From: Thioclava marina
GTDB taxonomy: Bacteria > Pseudomonadota > Alphaproteobacteria > Rhodobacterales > Rhodobacteraceae
Assembly (NCBI RefSeq): GCF_002020135.1
Contig: NZ_MPZS01000001.1
Location: 1,798,001 to 1,862,000, forward strand
DNA: 64,000 nt
Direction: 5' to 3'
Shown in pieces: positions 34,195-42,305 of the stretch. The number at the start of each line of letters is the position of its first letter. The stretch's first letter is position 1. The notes beneath the pieces are model-generated. The model had not been told where the DNA came from and did not search any database. It saw nothing but the letters and a program-made list of their open reading frames with translations. Position numbers and translations under genes: made by a program.

Positions 34195-35403
34195 ATGGCT
34201 GTTTTGTGGATTGCTGTGCTCCTCGCGGCACTGACGCTTGGCGGGTTCTTCGCCGGGCGCATGCGTGCGTTGCAAACCGCAGGTGGCGATCCGCGCCTGC
34301 TGCATTCCCTGCCGAGCTATTCGGGAACACTGGTTGCGATGGCGACGCTGCTGCCCGCGCTCATTCTCTACGTCCTTGTTGTCGTCTTCCGTGCCGATCC
34401 GGTTCTGCAAATCGTGGTCACGGTGGTCGGCGCGCTGATCGGCCTCGCGCTGAGCCTTCGCCTGATCGCGCGCGATTTCCGTGCGCGCAACGCGGTCGAA
34501 GCCGGAATCAAGGGTCTGCTGATCGCGGCGGCAAGCCTCGCAATCCTGACCACGATCGGCATCGTTCTCTCGCTCGTCTTCAACACGATCGAGTTCTTCC
34601 GCCTCTACCCGATCACCAAGTTCTTCTTCGGCACCGAATGGACCCCGAGCTTCGGTGGCGGGTCGGAGCTAGGGATCCTGCCGCTTCTGTGGGGCACGCT
34701 TTACATCTCCTTCATCGCACTGGCTGTCGCCGTGCCGATCGGGCTGTTCGCCGCGATCTACCTCTCCGAATACGCGACGCGCTCGGTACGCGGCGTCGTC
34801 AAACCGCTGCTTGAGGTGCTCGCGGGTATTCCGACGATCGTTTACGGTCTCTTCGCGCTTCTCACCGTCGGCCCGTTCCTGCTGTCGATCTTCGGTCCCG
34901 CTGGCCCCACGGCCGCCTTCGCCGATGGCGGTTGGATGCATGCGGGCACCGCGGTGATGACGGCGGGTCTCGTGATGGGGATCATGCTCATCCCCTTCGT
35001 CTCCTCTCTTTCGGATGACATCATCAACGCGGTGCCGCAAAGCCTGCGTGACGGCTCTTACGGGCTGGGCGCGACGAAATCCGAAACCATCAAGCAGGTC
35101 GTGCTGCCCGCCGCCCTTCCCGGCATCGTCGGCGCGGTTCTGCTGGCTGCGTCGCGCGCCATTGGTGAGACGATGATCGTCGTGCTCGGCGCGGGCGCCG
35201 CGGCCCGTCTCAGCATGAACCCGTTCGAAGCGATGACCACCGTCACCGCGAAGATCGTCAGCCAGCTCACCGGTGACGCGGACTTCGCCTCGCCCGAGGC
35301 GCTGGTCGCCTTTTCGCTGGGCATGACGCTCTTCATCCTGACGCTGGGGCTCAACATCTTCGCGCTCTACATCGTGCGCAAATACCGGGAGCAATACGAA
35401 TGA
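34195..35403 (+). CDS. pstC: Phosphate ABC transporter permease PstC
   Basis: 402-residue inner membrane permease. There are about eight hydrophobic segments, including an N-terminal extension (about 1-110) common in alphaproteobacterial PstC. The transport-domain EAA loop is NAVPQSLRDGSYGLGATKSE (about 279-298) followed by TIKQVVLPAALPGIVGAVLL. The start at 34195 has AAGAG eight bases upstream. The stop overlaps the pstA start by four bases. Confidence 0.95.
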   Translation: MAVLWIAVLLAALTLGGFFAGRMRALQTAGGDPRLLHSLPSYSGTLVAMATLLPALILYVLVVVFRADPVLQIVVTVVGALIGLALSLRLIARDFRARNAVEAGIKGLLIAAASLAILTTIGIVLSLVFNTIEFFRLYPITKFFFGTEWTPSFGGGSELGILPLLWGTLYISFIALAVAVPIGLFAAIYLSEYATRSVRGVVKPLLEVLAGIPTIVYGLFALLTVGPFLLSIFGPAGPTAAFADGGWMHAGTAVMTAGLVMGIMLIPFVSSLSDDIINAVPQSLRDGSYGLGATKSETIKQVVLPAALPGIVGAVLLAASRAIGETMIVVLGAGAAARLSMNPFEAMTTVTAKIVSQLTGDADFASPEALVAFSLGMTLFILTLGLNIFALYIVRKYREQYE

Positions 35404-36749
35404 GCGACGCGACCCTGCACGACGCGCAGCCGACGAAACGCTCGCTGCACCAGATCGACGCGCGCACCAAGCGCCGCAACGCCGCCGAATCCCGCTTCAA
35501 GATGCTCGGCATCGGCGCGATCGGCATCGGCATCGCCTTCCTGGTGATCCTGCTCTCGACGATCGTCGTGAATGGCGTCTCCGCCTTCCAGCAGAGCTTT
35601 CTCGAAGTGCCGGTCTATCTGGACCCGGCCAAGCTCGACAAAAAGGGCAACCGCGACCCGGCCGATCTGAAGAAAGCCACGACTTTCACCTATGCGCCGC
35701 TGATCGAGAAGGGTCTCCTCGAAGTCGTGCAAACGGCCGGGATCGAGACTCCGCTCTCGAAGACGAAGGACATGAAGAACCTGATCTCCAGCTCGGCCGC
35801 CGCCCAGCTGCGTGACCGCGTTCTCGCCGATCCCTCGCTGATCGGGCAGACGGTGACGGCGAAGATCCTCGCCTCCTCGCGCGTCGACGGCTACCTCAAG
35901 GGCCGCGTGCACCGCGCCGAGATCGCTCAGGACAAGAACATCACCGTCGAACAGCTTGATCTGGCCGACGCGCTGATCAAGGCCGGGATCCTGCACAAGA
36001 GTTTCAATCTCGATTTCATCCTCGGCTCCGACGCCTCGGACAGCCGTGCCGAGCAAGCCGGGATCGGGGTGTCGATGCTGGGCTCGTTCTACATGATGCT
36101 GGTGGTGCTGGTGCTGGCGCTGCCGATCGGCGTCGCCGCTTCGATCTATCTCGAGGAATTCGCGCCGAAGAACCGCTTCACCGACCTGATCGAGGTGAAT
36201 ATCTCGAATCTCGCGGCTGTTCCCTCGATCGTCTTCGGTATTCTCGGCCTCGCCGTCTTCATTCAGTTCGCGCACCTGCCGCAATCGGCCCCGCTGGTCG
36301 GTGGCCTCGTGCTGACCCTGATGACGCTGCCGACGATCATCATCTCCACCCGCGCCGCGCTGAAGGCCGTGCCGCCCTCGATCCGCGATGCGGCACTGGG
36401 GATCGGCGCCTCGAAAATGCAGGCTACGTTCCACCATGTGCTGCCGCTCGCGATGCCCGGCATCCTGACCGGCACGATCATCGGCCTCGCGCAGGCTCTG
36501 GGGGAAACCGCTCCGCTCCTGCTGATCGGGATGGTGGGCTTCATCGCCACGAATGCACCTGACGGGTTCTGGGACGGTTTCGTCTCTCCGAACTCGGCCA
36601 TGCCTGCGCAGATCTACGAATGGGCCAAGCGCGCCGACCCGGCATTTTACGAACGCGCCTGGGGGGGTATCATCATTCTGCTGATCTTCCTTCTGGGCAT
36701 GAACATCATCGCCATCATCCTGCGCCGCAAGTTCGAGCGCCGCTGGTAA
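35400..36749 (+). CDS. pstA: Phosphate ABC transporter permease PstA
   Basis: 449-residue permease, longer than the E. coli protein (about 296). The extra length is an N-terminal cytoplasmic tail (about 1-35) and a large periplasmic insertion between the first and second membrane helices (about 65-220), as in other Rhodobacterales. The EAA loop KAVPPSIRDAALGIGASKMQ (about 322-341) and IYLEEFAPKNRFTDLIEVNI are clear. It is coupled to pstC by ATGA and followed 12 bp later by pstB. Confidence 0.95.
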   Translation: MSDATLHDAQPTKRSLHQIDARTKRRNAAESRFKMLGIGAIGIGIAFLVILLSTIVVNGVSAFQQSFLEVPVYLDPAKLDKKGNRDPADLKKATTFTYAPLIEKGLLEVVQTAGIETPLSKTKDMKNLISSSAAAQLRDRVLADPSLIGQTVTAKILASSRVDGYLKGRVHRAEIAQDKNITVEQLDLADALIKAGILHKSFNLDFILGSDASDSRAEQAGIGVSMLGSFYMMLVVLVLALPIGVAASIYLEEFAPKNRFTDLIEVNISNLAAVPSIVFGILGLAVFIQFAHLPQSAPLVGGLVLTLMTLPTIIISTRAALKAVPPSIRDAALGIGASKMQATFHHVLPLAMPGILTGTIIGLAQALGETAPLLLIGMVGFIATNAPDGFWDGFVSPNSAMPAQIYEWAKRADPAFYERAWGGIIILLIFLLGMNIIAIILRRKFERRW

Positions 36750-36761
36750 GGAGGCAGGATC

Positions 36762-37559
36762 ATGAACGATATGACGTTTACGGAGAGAGCCGTGACTACG
36801 GACGAGATCAAGATCACCGCGCGCGACGTGCAGGTCCATTACGGCGAGACCCACGCCATCAAGGATGTCAGCGTCGATATTCTCGACAAGACGGTCACCG
36901 CCTTCATCGGCCCCTCGGGCTGCGGGAAATCGACCTTCCTGCGCTGCCTGAACCGGATGAACGACACGATCGACATCTGCCGCGTCGAGGGGGATATCCT
37001 GCTCGATGGCGAAGATATCTACGACAAGCGCGTCGACCCGGTGCAGTTGCGCGCCAAGGTGGGCATGGTGTTCCAGAAACCGAACCCCTTCCCCAAGTCG
37101 ATCTACGACAATGTCGCCTACGGGCCGAAGATCCACGGGCTGATCCGCTCGCGTGCGGAACTCGACGAGGTCGTCGAAAGCTCGCTGCGCAAGGCTGCGC
37201 TCTGGAACGAGGTCAAGGATCGCCTGCACGCACCCGGCACCGGCCTTTCGGGCGGCCAACAGCAGCGCCTGTGCATCGCCCGCGCCGTGGCAACCTCGCC
37301 CGAAGTGCTTCTGATGGACGAGCCCTGCTCGGCACTCGACCCGATCGCAACCGCCCAAGTCGAGGAACTGATCGACGAGCTTCGCGCCAATTTCTCGGTG
37401 GTGATCGTGACGCACTCGATGCAGCAGGCCGCGCGCGTCTCGCAGAAAACCGCATTCTTCCACCTCGGCAATCTGGTGGAATACGACGATACCGACAAGA
37501 TTTTCACCAATCCGACCGACCCGCGGACGGAAAGTTACATTACCGGCCGAATCGGCTGA
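36762..37559 (+). CDS. pstB: Phosphate ABC transporter ATPase PstB
   Basis: 265-residue ATPase with Walker [10 protein letters not shown] (about 48-56), Q-loop [15 protein letters not shown] (about 102), signature [14 protein letters not shown] (about 164-177), Walker [14 protein letters not shown] (about 183-195) and the H-loop [14 protein letters not shown] (about 215). The PNPFP and PCSALDP segments are typical of PstB. GGAGGCAGGATC precedes the ATG. A slightly later start is possible, as the first 20 residues are not conserved. Confidence 0.97.
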   Translation: MNDMTFTERAVTTDEIKITARDVQVHYGETHAIKDVSVDILDKTVTAFIGPSGCGKSTFLRCLNRMNDTIDICRVEGDILLDGEDIYDKRVDPVQLRAKVGMVFQKPNPFPKSIYDNVAYGPKIHGLIRSRAELDEVVESSLRKAALWNEVKDRLHAPGTGLSGGQQQRLCIARAVATSPEVLLMDEPCSALDPIATAQVEELIDELRANFSVVIVTHSMQQAARVSQKTAFFHLGNLVEYDDTDKIFTNPTDPRTESYITGRIG

Positions 37560-37571
37560 GGAGGAACAGGC

Positions 37572-38273
37572 ATGAGCGAGCATATTCTTTCCGCCTTTGA
37601 CCGCGACCTGGAAAAAGTTCAGGCGCTGGTCGTGAAAATGGGCGGCCTCGTCGAGGAACAGATCCTCGAGAGCGCCCGTGCACTCGAAGAGCGCGACGGC
37701 GAACTCGCACAGCGTGTCCGCGATCAGGACAAGGCTGTCGATGCGCTGGAAGAAACGATCAACGACGAGGCCGCGCGCCTCATCGCGCTGCGCGCCCCGG
37801 CGGCTCGCGACCTGCGCGTGACGCTCTCGGTGATCAAGATCTCCGCCAGCCTCGAGCGTGTCGGCGATTACGCCAAGAACATCGCGAAACGCAGCCAGGT
37901 CCTGCTTGAAAGCCCGCAAATCAACGGCACCGCCGCCGCGATCCGCCGCATGGCTCAAGCGACCGAGTCGATGCTGCGGGATTCGATCGACAGCTATATC
38001 CAGCGCGATGCGCAACTCGCCGCGGATGTGCGCGGGCGCGATATCGAAGTCGACCAGATGTATAACGCGCTGTTTCGCGAATTCCTGACCTACATGCTGG
38101 AAGATCCGCGCAATATCACGCCCTGCATGCACCTGCATTTCATCGCCAAGAACATCGAGCGCATGGGTGATCACGCGACCTCGATCGCCGAGCAGGTGAT
38201 CTACCTCGTTACCGGCGAACTGCCCGAGGAATCTCGCCCCAAGAGCTCGAGCGTGGTGAAGACGGAGGCCTGA
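37572..38273 (+). CDS. phoU: Phosphate signalling complex protein PhoU
   Basis: 233-residue helical protein with two PhoU repeats, each with the metal-binding signature: ISASLERVGDYAKNIAKRS (about 95-113) and FIAKNIERMGDHATSIAEQ (about 192-210). It connects Pst transport activity to the PhoR/PhoB signal and limits phosphate uptake. AGGAGGAACAGGC precedes the ATG. phoB starts three bases after its stop. Confidence 0.96.
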   Translation: MSEHILSAFDRDLEKVQALVVKMGGLVEEQILESARALEERDGELAQRVRDQDKAVDALEETINDEAARLIALRAPAARDLRVTLSVIKISASLERVGDYAKNIAKRSQVLLESPQINGTAAAIRRMAQATESMLRDSIDSYIQRDAQLAADVRGRDIEVDQMYNALFREFLTYMLEDPRNITPCMHLHFIAKNIERMGDHATSIAEQVIYLVTGELPEESRPKSSSVVKTEA

Positions 38274-38276
38274 TAG

Positions 38277-38969
38277 ATGTCGCCCGCCCAACAGCCCTGC
38301 GTTCTTGTCGTAGAGGATGAATCCGCGCAGCGCGAGGTTCTCAGCTACAACCTCGAAGCCGAAGGATTCCGTGTCGTGATGGCGGAGAACGGCGACGAGG
38401 GGCTGCTGCTCGTGAACGAGGAAAAGCCAGACCTGATCGTGCTCGACTGGATGCTGCCCAATGTCTCGGGAATCGAGATCTGCCGCCGCGTGAAGGCCAA
38501 TTCCGAAACCCGCAACATCCCGATCATCATGCTCTCGGCGCGTTCCGAAGAGGTCGATCGGGTGCGCGGACTGGAAACCGGCGCCGACGATTATGTCGTG
38601 AAACCCTACTCGGTCGTCGAGCTGATGGCCCGCGTGCGCACCCAGCTGCGCCGTACCCGCCCGGCCACGATGGGCGAACGGCTGAGTTTCGAGGATATCC
38701 TTCTCGATGCCGAGGAACACCGCGTCTTCCGCGATGGCCAGCCGCTGAAACTCGGGCCCACCGAGTTCCGTCTGCTCTCGACCCTGATGGAGAAACCCGG
38801 CCGCGTCTGGACGCGTGATCAGCTTCTCGACCGGGTCTGGGGCCGCGACATCTATGTCGATACCCGCACCATCGACGTGCATGTCGGACGGTTGCGCAAG
38901 GCGCTGATGGCCTATGGCGGATCGGACCCGGTGCGCACGGTGCGCGGAACCGGTTACGCTCTCGGCTGA
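38277..38969 (+). CDS. phoB: Phosphate regulon response regulator PhoB
   Basis: 230-residue OmpR-type regulator. The receiver domain has the acidic EDE at 13-15, the phospho-acceptor Asp57 in LIVLDWMLPNVSG and the Lys in YVVKPYSVVEL. The winged helix is DNA-binding (about 130-228), with KLGPTEFRLLSTLMEKPGR and VDTRTIDVHVGRLRKAL. It should bind the PHO box before pstS. No kinase gene phoR is adjacent in this window. Its 3' end overlaps the convergent ribokinase-like gene by 16 bp. Confidence 0.96.
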   Translation: MSPAQQPCVLVVEDESAQREVLSYNLEAEGFRVVMAENGDEGLLLVNEEKPDLIVLDWMLPNVSGIEICRRVKANSETRNIPIIMLSARSEEVDRVRGLETGADDYVVKPYSVVELMARVRTQLRRTRPATMGERLSFEDILLDAEEHRVFRDGQPLKLGPTEFRLLSTLMEKPGRVWTRDQLLDRVWGRDIYVDTRTIDVHVGRLRKALMAYGGSDPVRTVRGTGYALG

Positions 38970-39838
38970 GCGGCGAGGAAATCAGCGACCTCGGCTCCGG
39001 TCGGGATCGCATCCGCCGTGCCCGGCCGCGTGACCTTCAGCGCGGCGGCAGCCGCAGCGACCCGCATCGCGTCGTTCACGGCCAACCCTTCAGAAAGGCT
39101 CGCGACGAGATAGCCCGCATAGGTATCGCCCGCTCCGGTCGTGTCGACCGCGTCGACGGGAAAACCCTTTACCCGGATCTCATGGCCCCGCGCGACATCG
39201 TGCCAGACGGCACCCTTGGCCCCCAGCGTCACCAGAACGTTCTCGACCTCAAGCTCCCCAAGCGTGACGCCCAGCGCCGAGCAAAGCTGCGCCGCCTCAA
39301 CCTCGTTCACGATCAGAAGCGAGACATGGGGCAACACCGCGCGCGTGGCTTCCGCATCGAAAGGCGCGGCCGAATAGATCACGAACAGACCCTGTTCCTG
39401 CGCAAAACGGGCTGCTTCCACCTGCCCGCCTGTCTCGTTTTGCATGATCAGTGCATCGCCCGCCCCGGCACCGTCCAGCGCCTGTTTCACGTGGGACAGC
39501 GGGATCTCCCGGTTCGCGCCCGCATGGATCACGATGGCATTCTCGCCAGCCGCATCGACGGTGATGATGGCATGGCCTGAGGCCCCTTCGACCTCGGCGA
39601 TATGGGAACAATCGACCCCGGCCGCTTCGAGACGCTCGACCATCCAGCGCCCATCAGCCCCGACCGCCCCGATATGGCGCACCTTCGCCCCGGAGCGCGC
39701 GATCGCGACAGACTGGTTCGCGCCCTTTCCACCCAGACCCAGCGTATAGCTCTGAGCCGCAAGCGTCTCTCCCGGCGCGGGAAGATGCTCCAGCCGATAG
39801 AGGTGATCGGCATTGATCGACCCGAAATTGAAGATCAT
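38954..39838 (-). CDS. rbsK: Ribokinase-type PfkB family sugar kinase
   Basis: 294-residue PfkB family kinase. The first signature, GLGGKGANQSVAIARSGA (about 34-51), and the second, VDTTGAGDTYAGYLVASL (about 238-255, with the catalytic Asp in GAGD), are intact. MIFNFGSINADHLYRLEHLP at the start is typical of ribokinases. Ribose is a plausible but unproved substrate, since no transporter or isomerase is nearby. Its end overlaps phoB; an 82-bp gap with a repeat separates it from maeB. A degenerate parS-like sequence lies inside (39483-39498). Confidence 0.85.
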   Translation of the reverse strand: MIFNFGSINADHLYRLEHLPAPGETLAAQSYTLGLGGKGANQSVAIARSGAKVRHIGAVGADGRWMVERLEAAGVDCSHIAEVEGASGHAIITVDAAGENAIVIHAGANREIPLSHVKQALDGAGAGDALIMQNETGGQVEAARFAQEQGLFVIYSAAPFDAEATRAVLPHVSLLIVNEVEAAQLCSALGVTLGELEVENVLVTLGAKGAVWHDVARGHEIRVKGFPVDAVDTTGAGDTYAGYLVASLSEGLAVNDAMRVAAAAAALKVTRPGTADAIPTGAEVADFLAAQPRA

Positions 39839-39854
39839 CGCCGCACCCCTTCGA

Positions 39855-39907
39855 CTTGGAGAAAAATATCCCGGGGGCCGCGCGGTAGCGCAGCGGGGCA
39901 GAGCCCC
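39855..39907. repeat. Intergenic palindromic repeat, copy 1
   Basis: It starts CTTGGAGAAAAATATCC, continues CGGGGG, and ends in the stem GGGGC-AGA-GCCCC (39895-39907). It shares the order CTTG..GAAAAATA..C-CGGGGG then a GC hairpin with copy 2 at 44959. It lies between maeB and the sugar kinase gene. Confidence 0.6.
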
Positions 39908-39920
39908 TCCCCGGCCCGGA

Positions 39921-42188
39921 TCAATCCTTCAGGCAGAGCTTGCACGACGCCAGCGCCGCCATGTTCAGGATATCGTTCACCGTCGAGGAGGTGGAACAAA
40001 GCTGGATCGCGTGGCTCGTCCCGGTCAGGATCGGCCCGATCACCGTGGCTCCCGCCATCTCCTGCATCAGCTTGACCGAGATCGAGGCCGAGTGGCGCGC
40101 CGGCACGACGAGAATATTCGCCGGGCCCGTCAGACGGCAGAACGGATAGTTCTTCATCTGCTCCATGTTCAGCGCCACATCGACGGTCATCTCGCCATCA
40201 TATTCGAAATCCGCCCCGCGCTCGTCGAGCACTTTCGGCGCGACATGCATTTTCGTGGCACGCTCCGACACCGGATAGCCGAAGGTCGAGAAAGAGCAGA
40301 AAGCCACCCGCGGTTCAAGACCCAGGCCCCGTGCGACATGAGCGCCCGCCGTCGCGATATCGGCCAGATCGTGTTCATCGGGCCATTCATGCACCAGCGT
40401 ATCGCCGATCAGCACGACCCGGCCCTTGTTCAGGACCGCGGTGATACCGACAGCCCCGTCCGAGGGCTTGGCATCGACCACCTTGTTGATCAGTTCCAGC
40501 ACATGGGCCGATTTCCGCGTGGCCCCCGTGACCATCCCGTCGCCATGGCCATGCACCAGCATCAGCGCGGCAAAGACATGCCGGTCGCGCGTGGCGAGTT
40601 TGTGGGCGTCTTCCTTGTCGACGCCCTGACGTTGCAGGCGCGAATAAAGGAAGTCCTTGTAAGTCTCGATATGCTTGGAATTGGCCGCGTTGACGACACG
40701 CAACTCGCGATAGGCATCGCCGAGCCCCGCCGCTTCGAGCTTTTCCTTGACGTCCTGCTCCCGGCCCACGACCAGAGCCTGCCCCATGCCCGAGCGCTGA
40801 TAGGCGACGGCAGCGCGAAGGACGCGCGGATCGTCACCTTCCGCAAAGATCATCTTCGCCTGCGCCTGACGGGCACGGCTATGGATGCCTTGCAGGATCG
40901 AGGCGGTCGGGTCCATGCGGGCTTTCAGGCTTTGCGCATAGCCCTCCATGTCGATGATCGGGCGGCGGGCCACGCCGGTATCCATCCCCGCTTTCGCCAC
41001 CGCCGGCGGAATCACGTGGATCAGGCGCGGGTCGAAGGGCGTCGGGATGATGTAGTCACGGCCGAAGCTCAACTTGCGGCCATAAGCCATCGCGACCTCG
41101 TCGGGCACATCCTCGCGGGCAAGTTCGGCCAGCGCATTGGCGCAGGCGATCTTCATCTCGTCATTGATCGCGCGGGCATGGATATCGAGCGCGCCGCGGA
41201 ACAGGTAGGGAAAGCCCAGGACGTTGTTCACCTGGTTGGGGTAATCCGAACGCCCCGTCGCCACGATCGCATCGGGGCGCACGGCATGGGCCTCTTCCGG
41301 CGTGATCTCGGGATCAGGGTTCGCCATCGCGAAAATCACCGGATTGTCGGCCATCGCCTCGACCATCTCGGGCGTCACGGCACCCTTCGCGGAGACGCCC
41401 AGGAACACGTCGGCGCCAACCATCGCCTCTTCCAGCGTGCGCGCCTCGGTCACCGCCGCATGGGCCGATTTCCATTGGTTCATGCCTTCGGTGCGGCCTT
41501 GATAGATCACGCCCTTGGTGTCGCACATGATGCAATTGTCGTGCTTCGCACCCATCGCCTTCACGAGTTCCAGACAGGCGATCCCGGCCGCGCCCGCGCC
41601 ATTGAGCACGATCTTGCAGTCCTCGATCTTCTTGCCCGACAGCTCCAGCGCGTTGATGAGACCGGCCGCGCAGATCACCGCGGTGCCGTGCTGGTCATCA
41701 TGGAACACCGGAATGTCCATGATTTCCTTGAGCCGCTGCTCGATGATGAAGCACTCCGGCGCCTTGATATCCTCGAGGTTGATCCCCCCGAAGGTCGGCC
41801 CCATCAGTTTCACCGCGTTGATGATCTCGTCGGCATCCTCGGTATCAAGCTCGATATCGATCGCGTTCACATCCGCGAAACGCTTGAAGAGAACCGCCTT
41901 GCCTTCCATCACCGGTTTCGACGCCAGCGCGCCGAGATTGCCCAGCCCGAGAATAGCCGACCCGTTCGATATCACCGCAACCATGTTGCCCTTGACCGTG
42001 TAGTCATAGGCCAGCTCGGGGTTCTCCGCGATCGCCTCGACCGGAACGGCGACGCCCGGGCTATAGGCCAGCGAAAGATCGCGCTGTGACGTCATCGGTT
42101 TCGAGGCCGTGATGTCGTATTTTCCCGGATGCGGGTCGAGGTGATAAGCCAGCGCCTCTTCGGGCGTGATACGGTTCTTGGTGGGCAT
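39921..42188 (-). CDS. maeB: NADP-dependent malic enzyme with C-terminal phosphotransacetylase-like domain
   Basis: 755-residue two-domain protein. The malic enzyme domain (about 1-430) has LAYSPGVAVPV (about 37), GNMVAVISNGSAILGLGNLG (about 64-83) and the NADP-binding VLNGAGAAGIACLEL (about 195). The C-terminal half (about 435-750) is phosphate acetyltransferase-like but usually catalytically inactive and regulatory in this family. It makes pyruvate and NADPH from malate. The start MPTKNRITPEEAL is placed at 42188, with GGAGGAGC about ten bases upstream; the longer frame to 42242 is unlikely. It is divergent from mutS. Confidence 0.95.
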   Translation of the reverse strand: MPTKNRITPEEALAYHLDPHPGKYDITASKPMTSQRDLSLAYSPGVAVPVEAIAENPELAYDYTVKGNMVAVISNGSAILGLGNLGALASKPVMEGKAVLFKRFADVNAIDIELDTEDADEIINAVKLMGPTFGGINLEDIKAPECFIIEQRLKEIMDIPVFHDDQHGTAVICAAGLINALELSGKKIEDCKIVLNGAGAAGIACLELVKAMGAKHDNCIMCDTKGVIYQGRTEGMNQWKSAHAAVTEARTLEEAMVGADVFLGVSAKGAVTPEMVEAMADNPVIFAMANPDPEITPEEAHAVRPDAIVATGRSDYPNQVNNVLGFPYLFRGALDIHARAINDEMKIACANALAELAREDVPDEVAMAYGRKLSFGRDYIIPTPFDPRLIHVIPPAVAKAGMDTGVARRPIIDMEGYAQSLKARMDPTASILQGIHSRARQAQAKMIFAEGDDPRVLRAAVAYQRSGMGQALVVGREQDVKEKLEAAGLGDAYRELRVVNAANSKHIETYKDFLYSRLQRQGVDKEDAHKLATRDRHVFAALMLVHGHGDGMVTGATRKSAHVLELINKVVDAKPSDGAVGITAVLNKGRVVLIGDTLVHEWPDEHDLADIATAGAHVARGLGLEPRVAFCSFSTFGYPVSERATKMHVAPKVLDERGADFEYDGEMTVDVALNMEQMKNYPFCRLTGPANILVVPARHSASISVKLMQEMAGATVIGPILTGTSHAIQLCSTSSTVNDILNMAALASCKLCLKD

Positions 42189-42305
42189 TGGGCCGGTGCT
42201 CCTCCTGCAGTCCGCCCCTCTTAACGTCCCGTGAACGTCCACTCAACGGAATTGCGCCCGAATCCGGGGTTTTGTAGGGTCGCCCGACAGCGATTTGGGG
42301 GGCAC

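Noticed and set aside
35367-38882. A 1171-codon open frame on the minus strand across pstA, pstB, phoU and phoB
   Set aside because: It is a shadow frame made possible by high-GC codon use. The plus-strand genes are unambiguous families, and the antisense product is rich in His, Arg and Asp repeats without any domain.
39813-42089. A 758-codon plus-strand open frame opposite maeB
   Set aside because: It mirrors the malic enzyme codons; composition and lack of motifs mark it as an antisense shadow.
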